Below are positions 1-8,854 of a stretch of 64,000 nucleotides of DNA, piece by piece. Within the stretch, counting starts at the first letter, position 1. Each line of letters starts with the position of its first letter. The notes beneath the pieces were generated by a model. It searched no databases. It saw nothing but the letters and a program-made list of their open reading frames with translations, and was not told the DNA's origin. Source of the DNA: Trebonia sp963759545 (lineage in GTDB: Bacteria > Actinomycetota > Actinomycetes > Streptosporangiales > Streptosporangiaceae); assembly GCA_963759545.1 (NCBI GenBank), contig CAVXAB010000021.1, positions 124,001 to 188,000 on the forward strand. The letters are read 5' to 3'. A program made the position numbers and the translations under genes.

Positions 1-2333
1 TGGTCATCCTGACGATCGCGGTCGGCCTCGGCGTCGGCCTGCTGCTGACCGCCGTGGCGGCGACCAACGCGACCGTCACCTGGAACAACCGCCACGCCTG
101 GTTCTGGACCGGCACGCAGTCCGTGCCCGCGAGCACGGTGTCGGCTAGCACTGTGTCGGCTAGCACTGGGGCCGACGTCGACCCGCTGTGGTGGCACCCC
201 ACCGGCGACCTCTACGCCGGCCGGCAGATCGAGCGCTTCGACGTGGCCGCCGAGGGCGCGTCGTCGCCGGTACCGCCCGGCATCCCCGGCGACCCGGCAC
301 CGGGAACGTACTACGCTTCGCCCGCGCTGATCGCGCTCATGCGCGCCGTCCCGGCGAGCGTGCTCGCCGACCGCTACCCCGGCCACCTGGCCGGCCCGAT
401 CGGAGACGCCGCGCTGCCGTCGCCGAGCTCGCTGGTCATCATCGTCGGGCGCACCCAGGCGCAGCTGTCGCAACTGCCGAACACCGTGCGGGTGACGTCC
501 ATCGCCGACGTGATGCCCGGCGGCTTCGCGCACCAGTGCTTTGGCCCGGGCTGCCCGTCGACGCCGAACCCCCAGGGGCTGGCCTTCTCCCCGACCGACT
601 CCGGCGGCGGCAAGAACTCCGTCGACCTCATCCTGTCCGTCGTGGCGCTGGCCATCCTGATCCCGGTGCTGATCTTCATCGCCACCGCGACCCGGCTGTC
701 GGCCGCCCGCCGGGAGGAGCGGTTCGCGGCGATGCGCCTGGCCGGCGCCACCCGCAAGCAGGTTTCGCTGATCGCGGCGGTGGAGTCGACCACGGCCGGG
801 ATCCTGGGCGTGGCGGCCGGGTTCGGGATCTTCTTCCTGCTGCGCATCCCGGTCGCGGGCATCCCCTTCATCGGCGAGCCGTTCTTCCCCGCCGAACTGA
901 CGCTCAACCTGCTGGACATCCTCGCGGTCGCGATCGGCGTGCCCGTCTTCGCCGCCATCGCGGCCCGGCTGGCGCTCCGGCGGGTGAACATCTCCCCGCT
1001 CGGCGTCGCCCGCCGGGCGACGCCGAAGCCGCCGGGGGCCTGGCGGGTGGTGCCGCTGCTGGCCGGCCTCGCCGAGCTCGGCTTCTGGACCGTGCACGGT
1101 CACCCGGCCTCCGTCTCCGGGCAGGTCCAGGCGTTCGTGTCCAGCTTCGCGCTCATCCTCATCGGCCTGTTCATCGCCGGCCCGTGGCTCACCATGGCCG
1201 CCGCGCGGGCCATGGCCCGCTGGACCAGCCGTCCCGGCACGCTGATTGCCGCCCGCCGCCTCGCCGACGACCCCAGGGCCGCGTTCCGCGCGGTGAGCGG
1301 CCTGGTGCTCGCGCTGTTCGTCACCACCGTGGCCGTCGTGGCGATCACCACGCAGAACACCAAGAACGTGACCAGGTTCGGCACCGTAGCCGAATCCAAT
1401 ATGGTGACTGACCAGATCGCGACCGAGGCGTCCAGTGGCTTGCACCTCTCGGACGTTGGGCCCGCCGCGGCCGCCGCGCCGCTCACCGGCCAGCTGCGCG
1501 TGGTTCCGGGTGTCACGGGAGTGGTGGTGCTGCGCGCGGACCCTGGGCTGACCATCCCCGGGAAATTTCATGACTTCGGCGTCGACCCGAACTCAGGCAA
1601 GGCCAGCCCGGTTCCGGCTGACGTGGTCTCGTGTGCGCAGCTCGCGACCATGCCCGTCCTGGGCCGCTGCCCGGCCGGGGCGACGGCGGCGAAGTTCGTC
1701 GCCGGCGCGTACAGCCCGTACAGCGTGCTGGGTGGCATGAGCACCGCCGGGATCACCTGGCCGGCCGCGAGCGTTCCCGCCGCGCGGCTCGCCGCCCTCG
1801 GCGTTGACGCCGTCAACGTGGGCACGGACGGCAGCACGGCGGCGATCGAGCAGGCGCGGACCCTGCTTGAGAACGCCTTCCCCGCCTTCAGCCCGCCGAC
1901 CACCCTCCGCGACATCGTCGCGCAGGACAACTCCACCAACAGCGACTACCAGCAGCTCGCGAACGTGGTGATCCTGATCAGTCTGCCGATCGCCGGCTGC
2001 ACGCTCGCGGCCGGCGTCGCCGCCGGGCTCGCGGACCGCAAGCGGCCGTTCAGCCTGCTGCGGCTCACCGGCGCCAGGCTCGCGACGCTGCGCCAGGTCG
2101 TCGCGCTGGAGGGCGCCGTCCCGCTGCTCGCCGTCGCCGCCGTCGCGATGGGCGTCGGCTTCGCCGGCGCGGCGATGTTCGCCACCATGTCGCAGGGCCG
2201 CCCGATGGTCGCCCCCGGTCCCGGGTACTACCTGCTCACCGCGGGCGGGGTCATCGTGTCCCTCGCCATCATCGCGGCCACCTTCCCCCTGCTGGCCCGC
2301 ATCACCGGCCCGGAGGTCGCAAGAAACGAGTAA
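1..2333 (+). CDS. FtsX-like ABC transporter permease, 5' end outside window
   Basis: The reading frame is already open at base 3 and starts with a hydrophobic stretch (VILTIAVGLGVGLLL), so the true start lies upstream of the window. The visible part is about 777 residues. It shows a large extracytoplasmic segment, then a membrane segment followed by RREERFAAMRLAGATRKQ, the cytoplasmic loop typical of FtsX/MacB-type permeases. A second half follows with the same layout and the loop RKRPFSLLRLTGARLATLRQ near the C-terminus. This internal duplication is usual in the long actinobacterial FtsX-like permeases that pair with a separate ATPase subunit, which would be upstream and is not visible. Substrate unknown; such systems often export antimicrobials, lipids or lipoproteins. 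Family assignment is strong, function is inference. Confidence 0.88.
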   Translation, partial: VILTIAVGLGVGLLLTAVAATNATVTWNNRHAWFWTGTQSVPASTVSASTVSASTGADVDPLWWHPTGDLYAGRQIERFDVAAEGASSPVPPGIPGDPAPGTYYASPALIALMRAVPASVLADRYPGHLAGPIGDAALPSPSSLVIIVGRTQAQLSQLPNTVRVTSIADVMPGGFAHQCFGPGCPSTPNPQGLAFSPTDSGGGKNSVDLILSVVALAILIPVLIFIATATRLSAARREERFAAMRLAGATRKQVSLIAAVESTTAGILGVAAGFGIFFLLRIPVAGIPFIGEPFFPAELTLNLLDILAVAIGVPVFAAIAARLALRRVNISPLGVARRATPKPPGAWRVVPLLAGLAELGFWTVHGHPASVSGQVQAFVSSFALILIGLFIAGPWLTMAAARAMARWTSRPGTLIAARRLADDPRAAFRAVSGLVLALFVTTVAVVAITTQNTKNVTRFGTVAESNMVTDQIATEASSGLHLSDVGPAAAAAPLTGQLRVVPGVTGVVVLRADPGLTIPGKFHDFGVDPNSGKASPVPADVVSCAQLATMPVLGRCPAGATAAKFVAGAYSPYSVLGGMSTAGITWPAASVPAARLAALGVDAVNVGTDGSTAAIEQARTLLENAFPAFSPPTTLRDIVAQDNSTNSDYQQLANVVILISLPIAGCTLAAGVAAGLADRKRPFSLLRLTGARLATLRQVVALEGAVPLLAVAAVAMGVGFAGAAMFATMSQGRPMVAPGPGYYLLTAGGVIVSLAIIAATFPLLARITGPEVARNE

Positions 2334-2430
2334 CTGGCGGCCGCGCAAGCGCCCTGCCGACTCGTAGCCAATTTAAGCGTCATGCGTTGGCAGCAGCCTG
2401 CCCTGAAGCAGAAGAGAAGGAGTTTGACCT

Positions 2431-3204
2431 GTGACGTCTGGTACCCGACCTACGACGATGCGGCACACGCTGACCGCGTCGGCGGTCACCTCGCTCGCCC
2501 GGTGGACGCCATACCTGGAAAGCGAGATGTGCGGGCTGCGGGCCCTGGTCCGGCCCGGCAGCGTGTGCATCGACGTGGGATCGGCCGCCGACCTGTACAC
2601 GACGGTCTTGTCGCGGCTGGCTGGCCCGGCCGGGCGGGTGTACAGCATCGAGCCGCTGCCCTTCGCCCACCTGCTGTGGGCCCGCTTCCTCAGCGCGAGG
2701 CGGGCGGGCAACGTGCGCCACCGCTGCCTTGCGCTAGGGACGGAGGCGGGCACCGCGCCGATGAGCGTTCCCGTCGGCCGGTACGGGCTGGTCACGGGCA
2801 GGTCGTACCTGATGCGGGACACCGGGGGCCCGGACTCGAACGCCGAGTTCGATGGCCAGGTCCCGGTCATCGTATCGGTGGACCGGCTTGACGACTTCTG
2901 CGTCCGCGAGGCGATCGACCGCGTCGACTTCGTCAAGATTGACGTGGAAGGAGCGGAGCTGCAGGTGCTGGGGGGCGGCAGGGAGGTGATCGAGGCGCAC
3001 CGGCCGACGATGCTCATCGAGATCGAGGCGCGGCACACCGCCCGCTACGGAAACTCGCCGGAGGATGTCAGCGGGTGGCTGCTCAAGCGCGGTTACACCA
3101 TGCATATCTGGCGGCGCGGCTGGCGCGAAGCCGATGGCTTTGCCCCGGGCACCCGGAACTACCTGTTCCGCCCCGAGCCCTTCAGCGGGCCGGGCAACGG
3201 CTGA
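2431..3204 (+). CDS. FkbM family methyltransferase
   Basis: The 257-residue product carries the SAM-binding motif GSVCIDVGSAADLYT (about residues 43-57), the acidic loop VYSIEPLPFA, and the conserved FkbM core FVKIDVEGAELQVLGGG (about 167-183), followed by a hydrophobic strand, PTMLIEIE. FkbM proteins O-methylate sugars or polyketides. The GTG start is chosen because an AGAAGGAG ribosome site lies at 2414-2421. The stop codon overlaps the ATG of the next gene (TGATG), so the two are probably translated together. The neighbour looks like a membrane glycosyltransferase, so a role in modifying a cell-surface glycan is plausible but unproven. Confidence 0.85.
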   Translation: MTSGTRPTTMRHTLTASAVTSLARWTPYLESEMCGLRALVRPGSVCIDVGSAADLYTTVLSRLAGPAGRVYSIEPLPFAHLLWARFLSARRAGNVRHRCLALGTEAGTAPMSVPVGRYGLVTGRSYLMRDTGGPDSNAEFDGQVPVIVSVDRLDDFCVREAIDRVDFVKIDVEGAELQVLGGGREVIEAHRPTMLIEIEARHTARYGNSPEDVSGWLLKRGYTMHIWRRGWREADGFAPGTRNYLFRPEPFSGPGNG

Positions 3205-4508
3205 TGCCCGCAACCGAGACCGGGCCGGCGCAGCAGCGTCGCCTCGCCTGGTGGCTCACCGTGTTCGCGGGGTATGCCGCCATCGTCGCCGTCGTCACCC
3301 AGGGGCCCAGCCGTACGTGGGGAACGTGGGCGGCAGCGGGCTACGCCCTTGCCGCCCTCGCTGCCCGCCGGTCGCGCGGAGCCGCGCTGTCGCTCCTGAT
3401 CGGCGCGTGCGGCGCGGTGGCGGCGCCCACCATCTGGCTAGCGGCTAGATGGCAGCCGGGCAGTGAGCCGGCCGTGGTGGCCAGGGCGGCGTTCCTGCTA
3501 GTGCGCCACGGGAGCCCGTACCTTCCGTCCAGCCAACTGCCGTCCGCGCAGTCCTACAACCCCTACCTGCCCGCCATGTCAGTCTTCGGGTTCCCGCGCC
3601 TGGCCGGGCTGACGGGCGTGTTCGGCAGCCCGGCGTCATGGATGGCGGTGACCTCGCTCGCGCTCGTCGCGGCGGCGATTGGCGTCGGCCCGCCGCAACC
3701 AGGCGGCAGGATCGTGCTCTGGTACACCGCCCTGGCCGTGGTGACCCCTGTGCTGGCGTTTCCCATGGCCCTGGGCGAAACCGACCCGCCGGTAATCGCG
3801 CTGATGTGCCTGGCCCTGGCCTGCGCCAGCCGGTCAGCGGCCAGCACACCGGCGGGCGCCGGGCCGTGGCCCGGGGGCACGGCATCGCGCTGGATCACCT
3901 GGAACGGGCTGGCGGCCGCCGCCGTCGGCACGGCCTGCGCGATGAAGGCCGTCGCATGGCTGGCCCTCCCCGTCCTCGCGGCCATGATCGTCACGCGCGA
4001 GGGTCCCCGCGTGGCCGCCCGCTTCATCGGCGCCGCGGCCGCGACCGCGGTGATCCTCACCGTCGCGTTCGCTCCCGCGCTGCTCGCTCAGCCGGGCGCG
4101 TTTGCCGACAACACCATTGCCTACCCGCTAGGGCTGACGCCCCACCTGACCCCGGCGGCCAGCCCCCTGCCCGGCCACCTACTGGCAACCACCGGACCCG
4201 GCCGCCTGGCCGCACTCGGCTTGCTGCTGGCGGCAGCCGCCGGGGTCGCAGCGTCGCTCGTCCTGCGACCACCCAGGAACGCCCGGGCGGCGGCGGTCCG
4301 CCTCGCACTGGCGCTCGCGATCATGTTCGCGCTCGCACCGAACGCGCGGTTCGGTTACTTCGCCTACCCGGCCGCACTTGTCGGCTGGGTAGCCCTCACC
4401 GAGGACCCAGTCGCGCATCATTCCGCACGGGGTCCGGAATCGACTGGGTCTCACCCCACCGCCCCTGGGATGACTTCCTCAACTTCATCTTCGACGAGCA
4501 CGAAATGA
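3204..4508 (+). CDS. GT87/DUF2029-like multi-pass membrane protein with an abnormal C-terminus
   Basis: Multi-pass membrane protein of 434 residues. The start ATG at 3204 overlaps the stop of the FkbM gene; the frame is open further upstream but would then overlap that gene deeply. The loop with QSYNPYLPAMSVFG resembles the YxxNPY region of polyprenol-phosphomannose-dependent (GT-C fold, GT87) transferases. About eleven hydrophobic segments are visible. The last ~30 residues after LVGWVALTEDP turn Ser/Thr/Pro-rich, and the DNA there matches, in another frame, the Nudix hydrolase gene at 13.5 kb. The natural C-terminus therefore seems to have been replaced by a recombination scar. A terminator-like hairpin begins right at the stop codon. 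Membrane nature is sure, enzymatic family moderately so. Confidence 0.7.
   Translation: MPATETGPAQQRRLAWWLTVFAGYAAIVAVVTQGPSRTWGTWAAAGYALAALAARRSRGAALSLLIGACGAVAAPTIWLAARWQPGSEPAVVARAAFLLVRHGSPYLPSSQLPSAQSYNPYLPAMSVFGFPRLAGLTGVFGSPASWMAVTSLALVAAAIGVGPPQPGGRIVLWYTALAVVTPVLAFPMALGETDPPVIALMCLALACASRSAASTPAGAGPWPGGTASRWITWNGLAAAAVGTACAMKAVAWLALPVLAAMIVTREGPRVAARFIGAAAATAVILTVAFAPALLAQPGAFADNTIAYPLGLTPHLTPAASPLPGHLLATTGPGRLAALGLLLAAAAGVAASLVLRPPRNARAAAVRLALALAIMFALAPNARFGYFAYPAALVGWVALTEDPVAHHSARGPESTGSHPTAPGMTSSTSSSTSTK
4440..4496 (+). pseudogene. Nudix hydrolase gene fragment
   Basis: These 57 bases match positions 13540-13596 of the intact Nudix gene in this window with about four mismatches, and in the +2 frame encode IDWVSPHRPWDDFLNFIFDE, against VDWVSPHGPWDDLLNFIFDG in the intact copy. 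It is a remnant of a paralogous Nudix gene fused out of frame onto the end of the preceding membrane-protein gene. Confidence 0.75.
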
Positions 4509-4541
4509 CCGCTGGCGGCAGCGGGTGGCTGCCGCCAGCGG
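4509..4541. terminator. Bidirectional hairpin terminator
   Basis: Perfect inverted repeat: 14-bp arms (CCGCTGGCGGCAGC and its complement) around a 5-base loop. It sits between two convergent genes, the membrane protein ending at 4508 and the xylanase ending at 4570, so it can serve both. There is no T-tract, as is common in actinomycetes. Confidence 0.75.
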
Positions 4542-4569
4542 GACGGACCGCAGTTATGTCCTGATGGAC

Positions 4570-6273
4570 TTAGTTACAGGCGGTTCCGTTAATGGAGAAG
4601 CTGGTCGGGCTAGCGTCGCTGCTCGTCCAGGTGCCCTGGAAGCCGTCCGTGATGCTGGCGCCTGGCGCGATGGTGCCGTTGTAGCTGGCGTTGGTGAGGG
4701 TCGCGTTCTCACCGGTCTGGGAGAAGCCACCGTTGAAGTTGCTGGTGATCTTCTGGTCGCCCGGGAAGGTGAAAGTCAGCGACCATCCGTTGATCGTGGT
4801 CGTCCCGGTGTTGGCGATGGTCACCTGGGCGGTGAAGCCACCGGGCCATTCACTGTTCTTGGTGTAGGTGACGTGGCAGGTGCCACCGCCACCGCCACCG
4901 CCGCTGATGTTCCAGGCAAAGCTGGCGGTGCCAGTGGCGCCTGTGCTGTCCCTGACGGTGACGGTGACGGTGTTGTTGCCCGATGCGGTGGGCGTGCCGG
5001 AGATCAGGCCGGTGGAGGCGTTGATCGCCAGCCCCGCGGGCAGGCCGGTCGCGGAGTAGGACAGGGTCTGTCCCGACGCCGAGTCGGTGGCATGGACCTG
5101 GACGCTGGCAGCGGTGCCGACGGTCCCGGTCTGCGTGCCCGGGTTGGTCACCGTCACCGTGTTGCTGCTACTGCTGCCTGCGAGCGTGTTCTGCACCGCG
5201 GCGAAGGCGGGCTTGGGGTTGTAGTTCTGGTCGAACATCGTGGCGGCGCCCTGGCCGGAGAACGTGCCGGGGACCCAGGAGTCGGCGTCGCCGACGGCCC
5301 ACTGGGTCACGCCCACGCAGCGGGAGACGCCCAGGCAGTCCTTGACCACGGCGGAGAAGTCGGTGGCCTGCTGCTGCAGGTTGGCGCTGGTGGCCGGGAG
5401 CGTGATGCGGTCGTCAAGCTCGGTGACCGCGACATCCAGGCCGAGGTTCGCGAACCGCTGCATGTTCGCTTCCATGTCGGACGGGACCTGGCCGAGAATG
5501 AAGTGGCTCTCGAAGCCGATGCCGTTGAGCGGGACGCCCTGTGCCAGCAGCGACTGCGCGAGGCTGAACATCGCGTTGCTCTTGGCGTTCTCACCCTCGA
5601 TGTTGTAGTCGTTCAGGTACAGCTTGGCGTTCGGGTCCGCGGCGTGCGCGGTCCTCAGCGCGTCGGCGATGTAGCCGCTGCCCATCGCGTTGTAGAACGG
5701 GTCAGCCACGAACGATCCGTCGCTGTTGAACGGCTCGTTGACCACGTCCCACGCGTAGCAATCGCCCTTGTAGTGGCTGGCCTCGGTGGTGATGTGGGTC
5801 TCCATCGCCGCCTGCACCTGGCTAGCTGGCAGGGAGGACACCCACGAGGGGAGCTGGCTCTGCCAGACCAGGTTGTGACAGCGCACCCGCTCGCCGTTCG
5901 CCTGGGCATAGGAGACGATCTGGTCGCCCGGGCCGAAGTTGAACGTGCCGTTGGACGGCTCGGTGGTGTCCCACTTCATCTCGTTGCCCGGCGTGACCAT
6001 GTTGAACTGCTGAGACTGAAGCTGGGTCACCGTCGACTGGGACAGCAAGTTTCCAGTCATGTCACTGCCGAAGTACCGGCCGCCTGCCGCCTGGGCGAGC
6101 GTCTTCAGGGGCGTCCCTGGCGCCAGTGCCGCCTGCGCGGTGCTTCCGATCGCCAGTGTTGCCATGGCTGCCACGGTCGTGGTTATTGCCCCGGCTGCAA
6201 ACATCCGGCGCCGCGAGGCGCTGCCAGGGGACCTGGTCGCATCGGGCGCCGGGCGGGATCGCCACATCTTCAT
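4570..6273 (-). CDS. Secreted GH10 endo-1,4-beta-xylanase with Ig-like and CBM2 domains
   Basis: Hydrolyses internal beta-1,4 bonds of xylan outside the cell. The product has a signal peptide (SRRRMF followed by a hydrophobic core, AQA-A cleavage site), then a GH10 barrel of about 310 residues with both catalytic glutamates visible: WDVVNEPF (acid/base, about residue 180) and AVTELDDRI (nucleophile, about 285). After GH10 comes a Ser-rich linker, a putative Ig/cadherin-like domain (GLPAGLAINASTGLISGTP), a poly-Gly linker and a C-terminal CBM2-type cellulose-binding module bounded by two cysteines. The ATG at 6273 is preferred over the in-frame ATG at 6288 because a GAGGAGG ribosome site lies immediately upstream of it. 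The SRRR motif could route it through Tat. Stands alone; palindromes upstream suggest substrate-dependent control. Confidence 0.95.
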   Translation of the reverse strand: MKMWRSRPAPDATRSPGSASRRRMFAAGAITTTVAAMATLAIGSTAQAALAPGTPLKTLAQAAGGRYFGSDMTGNLLSQSTVTQLQSQQFNMVTPGNEMKWDTTEPSNGTFNFGPGDQIVSYAQANGERVRCHNLVWQSQLPSWVSSLPASQVQAAMETHITTEASHYKGDCYAWDVVNEPFNSDGSFVADPFYNAMGSGYIADALRTAHAADPNAKLYLNDYNIEGENAKSNAMFSLAQSLLAQGVPLNGIGFESHFILGQVPSDMEANMQRFANLGLDVAVTELDDRITLPATSANLQQQATDFSAVVKDCLGVSRCVGVTQWAVGDADSWVPGTFSGQGAATMFDQNYNPKPAFAAVQNTLAGSSSSNTVTVTNPGTQTGTVGTAASVQVHATDSASGQTLSYSATGLPAGLAINASTGLISGTPTASGNNTVTVTVRDSTGATGTASFAWNISGGGGGGGTCHVTYTKNSEWPGGFTAQVTIANTGTTTINGWSLTFTFPGDQKITSNFNGGFSQTGENATLTNASYNGTIAPGASITDGFQGTWTSSDASPTSFSINGTACN

Positions 6274-6287
6274 GACCCTCCTCGTCA

Positions 6288-6312
6288 TCGAAAGTTATCG
6301 GAGAAAGTTGCG
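6288..6312. promoter_or_regulatory. Inverted/direct repeat just upstream of xylanase
   Basis: On the minus strand, GTTATCG and CGATAAC flank a 10-base spacer, and AACTTTC occurs twice. Together with the perfect CGAAA-N-TTTCG palindrome further upstream it forms a likely repressor-binding region for the xylanase gene. Confidence 0.45.
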
Positions 6313-6485
6313 ATAACTGCATGAAGTGAAGGACATCACACGCTCTGCCCACAAGAGCCCAGGGCGTTTCCCCTGGATAGTGCGCGTTGGTTCTGAAAAT
6401 TACACGCGCGCGGCCGTGCATCAGCCGCACGGTGGCCGCCCAGTCCGGCGGCAGCCTGGTGGCCGTGGCCGCCACCCAGAGCACT

Positions 6486-6500
6486 GCCGAAAGTTTCGGC
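6486..6500. promoter_or_regulatory. Perfect 15-bp palindrome, xylanase-type operator
   Basis: GCCGAAAGTTTCGGC is a perfect dyad around a central G. The core CGAAA-N-TTTCG corresponds to the operator described upstream of streptomycete xylanase genes. It lies about 210 bp upstream of the xylanase start, so it may act from a distance or belong to a longer leader. Imperfect relatives (TCGAAAGTTATCG) lie at the xylanase start. Confidence 0.6.
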
Positions 6501-6685
6501 GTATCAACAGAAGGCGAACGCCGACTTCGGGCCGCTGGATCCGCCGCCGGTTCTTCGGCGCCGGCTTCCCCGCATCATCCGTCTCGGTCGCCCTCGGCGG
6601 CGCGCTCCTCGCCGCGGTCAGCGCCTCGCTGGGTACGGGCAGGTGACCGCAGGCCAAGCCGAGCCCTAAGTCAGTCCGCGCGCAG

Positions 6686-7513
6686 ATGGCCGCCAGCGGA
6701 GAGCCCTACAGCGTCGCCGCCCGCAAGCTCGGCAGTACCGGAGCCGCGGACGAGGCCGCGGCCTGGGATGAGGTCATCACCCGGGCGGAGGCCACGCTCG
6801 CGGCCTCCAGCGCCCGGTTCGAGGTACGCAAAGAGGTGACGGCCGACCCGGCGACCGCGCCGGCCCAGGATCGGCACCGTCACGGCCCGTTCAAGCGGCT
6901 GGCCGACAACACCGTCAAGACCGCTTGGGACCACATGGTGCCTGAGCAGGATCGCACGCGGCTGCGCACCGCGGCCTCCGGCATGGCAAGGGGCATCATT
7001 GAGCCGTCCGCCCGGCGGTTTCAGCACCACCAGGTCCAGCAGGACTCGGGCACGCTTGCCCTCGCCATGATCATCACCCGGCCGGAGTTGGGCGGCACGC
7101 CGAATGCGCACGTTATCAAAGAGGATCCGCTGGAACTGCTCACGCGCCTGCGGTCCGTGACCGCAGCCCGGTACGCAGGAGACGAGACGATACGCGAAGC
7201 GCGCTGCCGTAAGATCGCCGCCACCGTCAGCGGCAGCACGGCCGGGTTCACGGTCTGGGTAGACGACGAGCATGTCCGGCAGATCCAGGCAGTGATACTA
7301 GAGACCAGGGAGCGGGTTGTCGTCACCGTGCTGGCGACGACCACAGTGACAGCTCAGCTGTGGGACTTCGGCGTTCCCGTCGATCCGATGGACTGGCCGG
7401 CTCTTCCCCCGCGCGCTGACCGAGTACTGCCTCTAATCCAGCGCCGGCGCCGGGTTAAGCTTCACGCGCCCCCTCGGCCGGGCCAGGGGGTTCCTGGAGC
7501 AGGCCAGCGGTAG
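6686..7513 (+). CDS. Hypothetical protein, N-terminal GEPYSVAARK motif and LppX-like C-terminal region
   Basis: The 275-residue product has no signal peptide. Its N-terminus, MAASGEPYSVAARKLG, is a short motif seen in many actinobacterial plasmid or accessory proteins. The C-terminal part (FTVWVDDEHVRQIQ, then a beta-rich stretch ending QLWDFGVPVDPMDWPALP) resembles the end of the protein at 46038-47027 in this window (VTFWGFGVRVSVTAPP), that is, the LppX/LprG-like fold used by sigma-factor partner proteins. No clear ribosome site precedes the ATG, and the two halves do not obviously belong together, so it may be a chimera or 5'-truncated. The 170 bp upstream (6501-6685) hold no gene that I can support. 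Function unknown. Confidence 0.45.
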   Translation: MAASGEPYSVAARKLGSTGAADEAAAWDEVITRAEATLAASSARFEVRKEVTADPATAPAQDRHRHGPFKRLADNTVKTAWDHMVPEQDRTRLRTAASGMARGIIEPSARRFQHHQVQQDSGTLALAMIITRPELGGTPNAHVIKEDPLELLTRLRSVTAARYAGDETIREARCRKIAATVSGSTAGFTVWVDDEHVRQIQAVILETRERVVVTVLATTTVTAQLWDFGVPVDPMDWPALPPRADRVLPLIQRRRRVKLHAPPRPGQGVPGAGQR

Positions 7514-7965
7514 TCGGCGCAAGGTAGCCCGGCGCCCTGCCTGGACCGGCCAGGCCGAAGGCAGGCGATTCTCCAATCGAGGCGCGCGCAGAACGTCCAG
7601 CTTCGGCGTCCGCTGCCACCGGCCCCTTTCCCCGGCGCAGCCGCCCTTGAGGAGAAACCGACAACTTCCGCGGTCCTTATCGGGGGAAAGGCGACCGTTC
7701 GACCGACAAGTGTCCCGGCCTGAACCGACATCTTCGGCGAATCCCTACATGCTCGAAGGCCAGTGAGATCGTCGGTCCTGCCGTCAAGTCCCTCTGATCC
7801 GCCGCTACCTCGCCGAGCCGCCTGCCTGCATACCGCGTCGCGTACCTGCCCATGCCAGGCCCTCGCGCTCTCTCGCTCCGGGATGAGCATGCACTTCGGC
7901 GCACTTCGTGACTGCTCGCCGACAGTAGGCCGGTGCAGCAGTGCCTGGCGCGTCGTCCGCTGGGC
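7514..7965. other. Gene-free stretch of about 450 bp
   Basis: All frames give short, low-complexity Arg/Pro/Ser-rich translations with no recognisable domain or ribosome site. I see no RNA gene, repeat or clear promoter here. It separates the unknown gene ending at 7513 from the end of the RiPP-like operon. Confidence 0.5.
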
Positions 7966-8779
7966 TCAGCGAGCCTGGCGATAGGCAGCCCATGATTTCG
8001 CGGCTTGGGCCATCTTGGCTGTCCAGTCGCTGGTGCTCGCCTGCGCGATCTCGTCCCACAGTCGGACGTTGGCTGCGGCGAACAGGTCGATGTGCGCCGG
8101 GTGGGCGGCCTGGAACGCGGGGAGGCGGGAGGCTTGCCGTTCGGCCTCGTGCGCGGTGTGGCCGCCGGAGGCCATGAGGCGGAGCACCCAGCAGGCGGGG
8201 TCGGTCCAGGCGGCGCCGAGGGTGGGCCAGGCCCAGTCGATCAGCCAGGCGCGGTGCTCTGATACCAGCACGTTGTCCGGGGTCCAGTCCGAGTGGGTCA
8301 GTACCGGCCCGGCGAAGACCGCGGCCGTTTCCGGGTCGTCAAGGTAGGGCTTCCAGCGGTCCTCGGCCCGCTTGAACGGCCCGGGATCGTCCGGGACCTT
8401 GATGGCACTTAGCGCGTCCATGAGCTGCACCAGCCGGTCGAGGTCGGGTGAGCCCGGGGAGTAGTCGGCGTGGCGGCCGGGCGCGTACTGGTAGCCGAGG
8501 ACGTTCCACCCGGCCTCGTCGAAGTGCCACAGCAGGGCCGGGGAGATGTCCTTGACGAGCGGGGCGACCGCGGCCTCGCGGGCCTGGGTGATGACCCGGC
8601 GGTGGGCGGACGGCAGGCCCTTGGCGAATACCTTGCCGTTGCGCGGCGTCGATGATCGCGGCCAGCGGCGAGTTCTGCCCCGCGCTCGCGATGCGGACGC
8701 CCGTGATCGGGCCGGTGCGGGCCTCGATCGCCTGCTTCAGCGGCCCGGGCAGGTCGTCCCACGCGATGCGCTGCTCCAC
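7966..8779 (-). pseudogene. Aminoglycoside-phosphotransferase-like kinase, one frameshift
   Basis: Last gene of the RiPP-like operon. The N-terminal part (from EQRIAWDDLPGPLKQAI) and the C-terminal part lie in different frames; restoring frame by removing one G near 8644 gives a continuous protein of about 271 residues. It then reads ...RNGKVFAKGLPSAHRR... and carries the Brenner catalytic motif THSDWTPDNVL and the metal-binding WLIDWAW typical of APH/choline-kinase folds. The GTG at 8779 is preferred as start since GAGGAG lies at 8784-8789. Separated from the precursor-like ORF by a strong hairpin. The frameshift may be a sequencing error or true decay. A kinase role on a peptide, sugar or small molecule is inference from the fold only. 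Confidence 0.75.
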
Positions 8780-8802
8780 GGTGCTCCTCACCTCGTGTCT
8801 GA

Positions 8803-8828
8803 GGGGACCCGGCCGGTGCCGGGTCCCC
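8803..8828 (-). terminator. Hairpin after the precursor ORF
   Basis: Perfect 10-bp stem (GGGGACCCGG / CCGGGTCCCC) with a 6-base loop, starting 26 bases downstream of the stop codon of the small peptide gene. A partial terminator or transcript stabiliser directly after a precursor gene is common in RiPP operons, where it raises precursor mRNA over that of the enzymes. Confidence 0.75.
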
Positions 8829-8854
8829 TGTCAGGCCGCGCGGGCTGCCCAGCC

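Noticed and set aside
4525..6324. 599-aa plus-strand ORF across the xylanase
   Set aside because: Antisense shadow of a well-conserved GH10/CBM2 gene; Val/Gly/Arg-rich translation without domains.
7514..7965. Several 70-140 aa ORFs on both strands
   Set aside because: They overlap one another, have no ribosome sites and show no recognisable domain.
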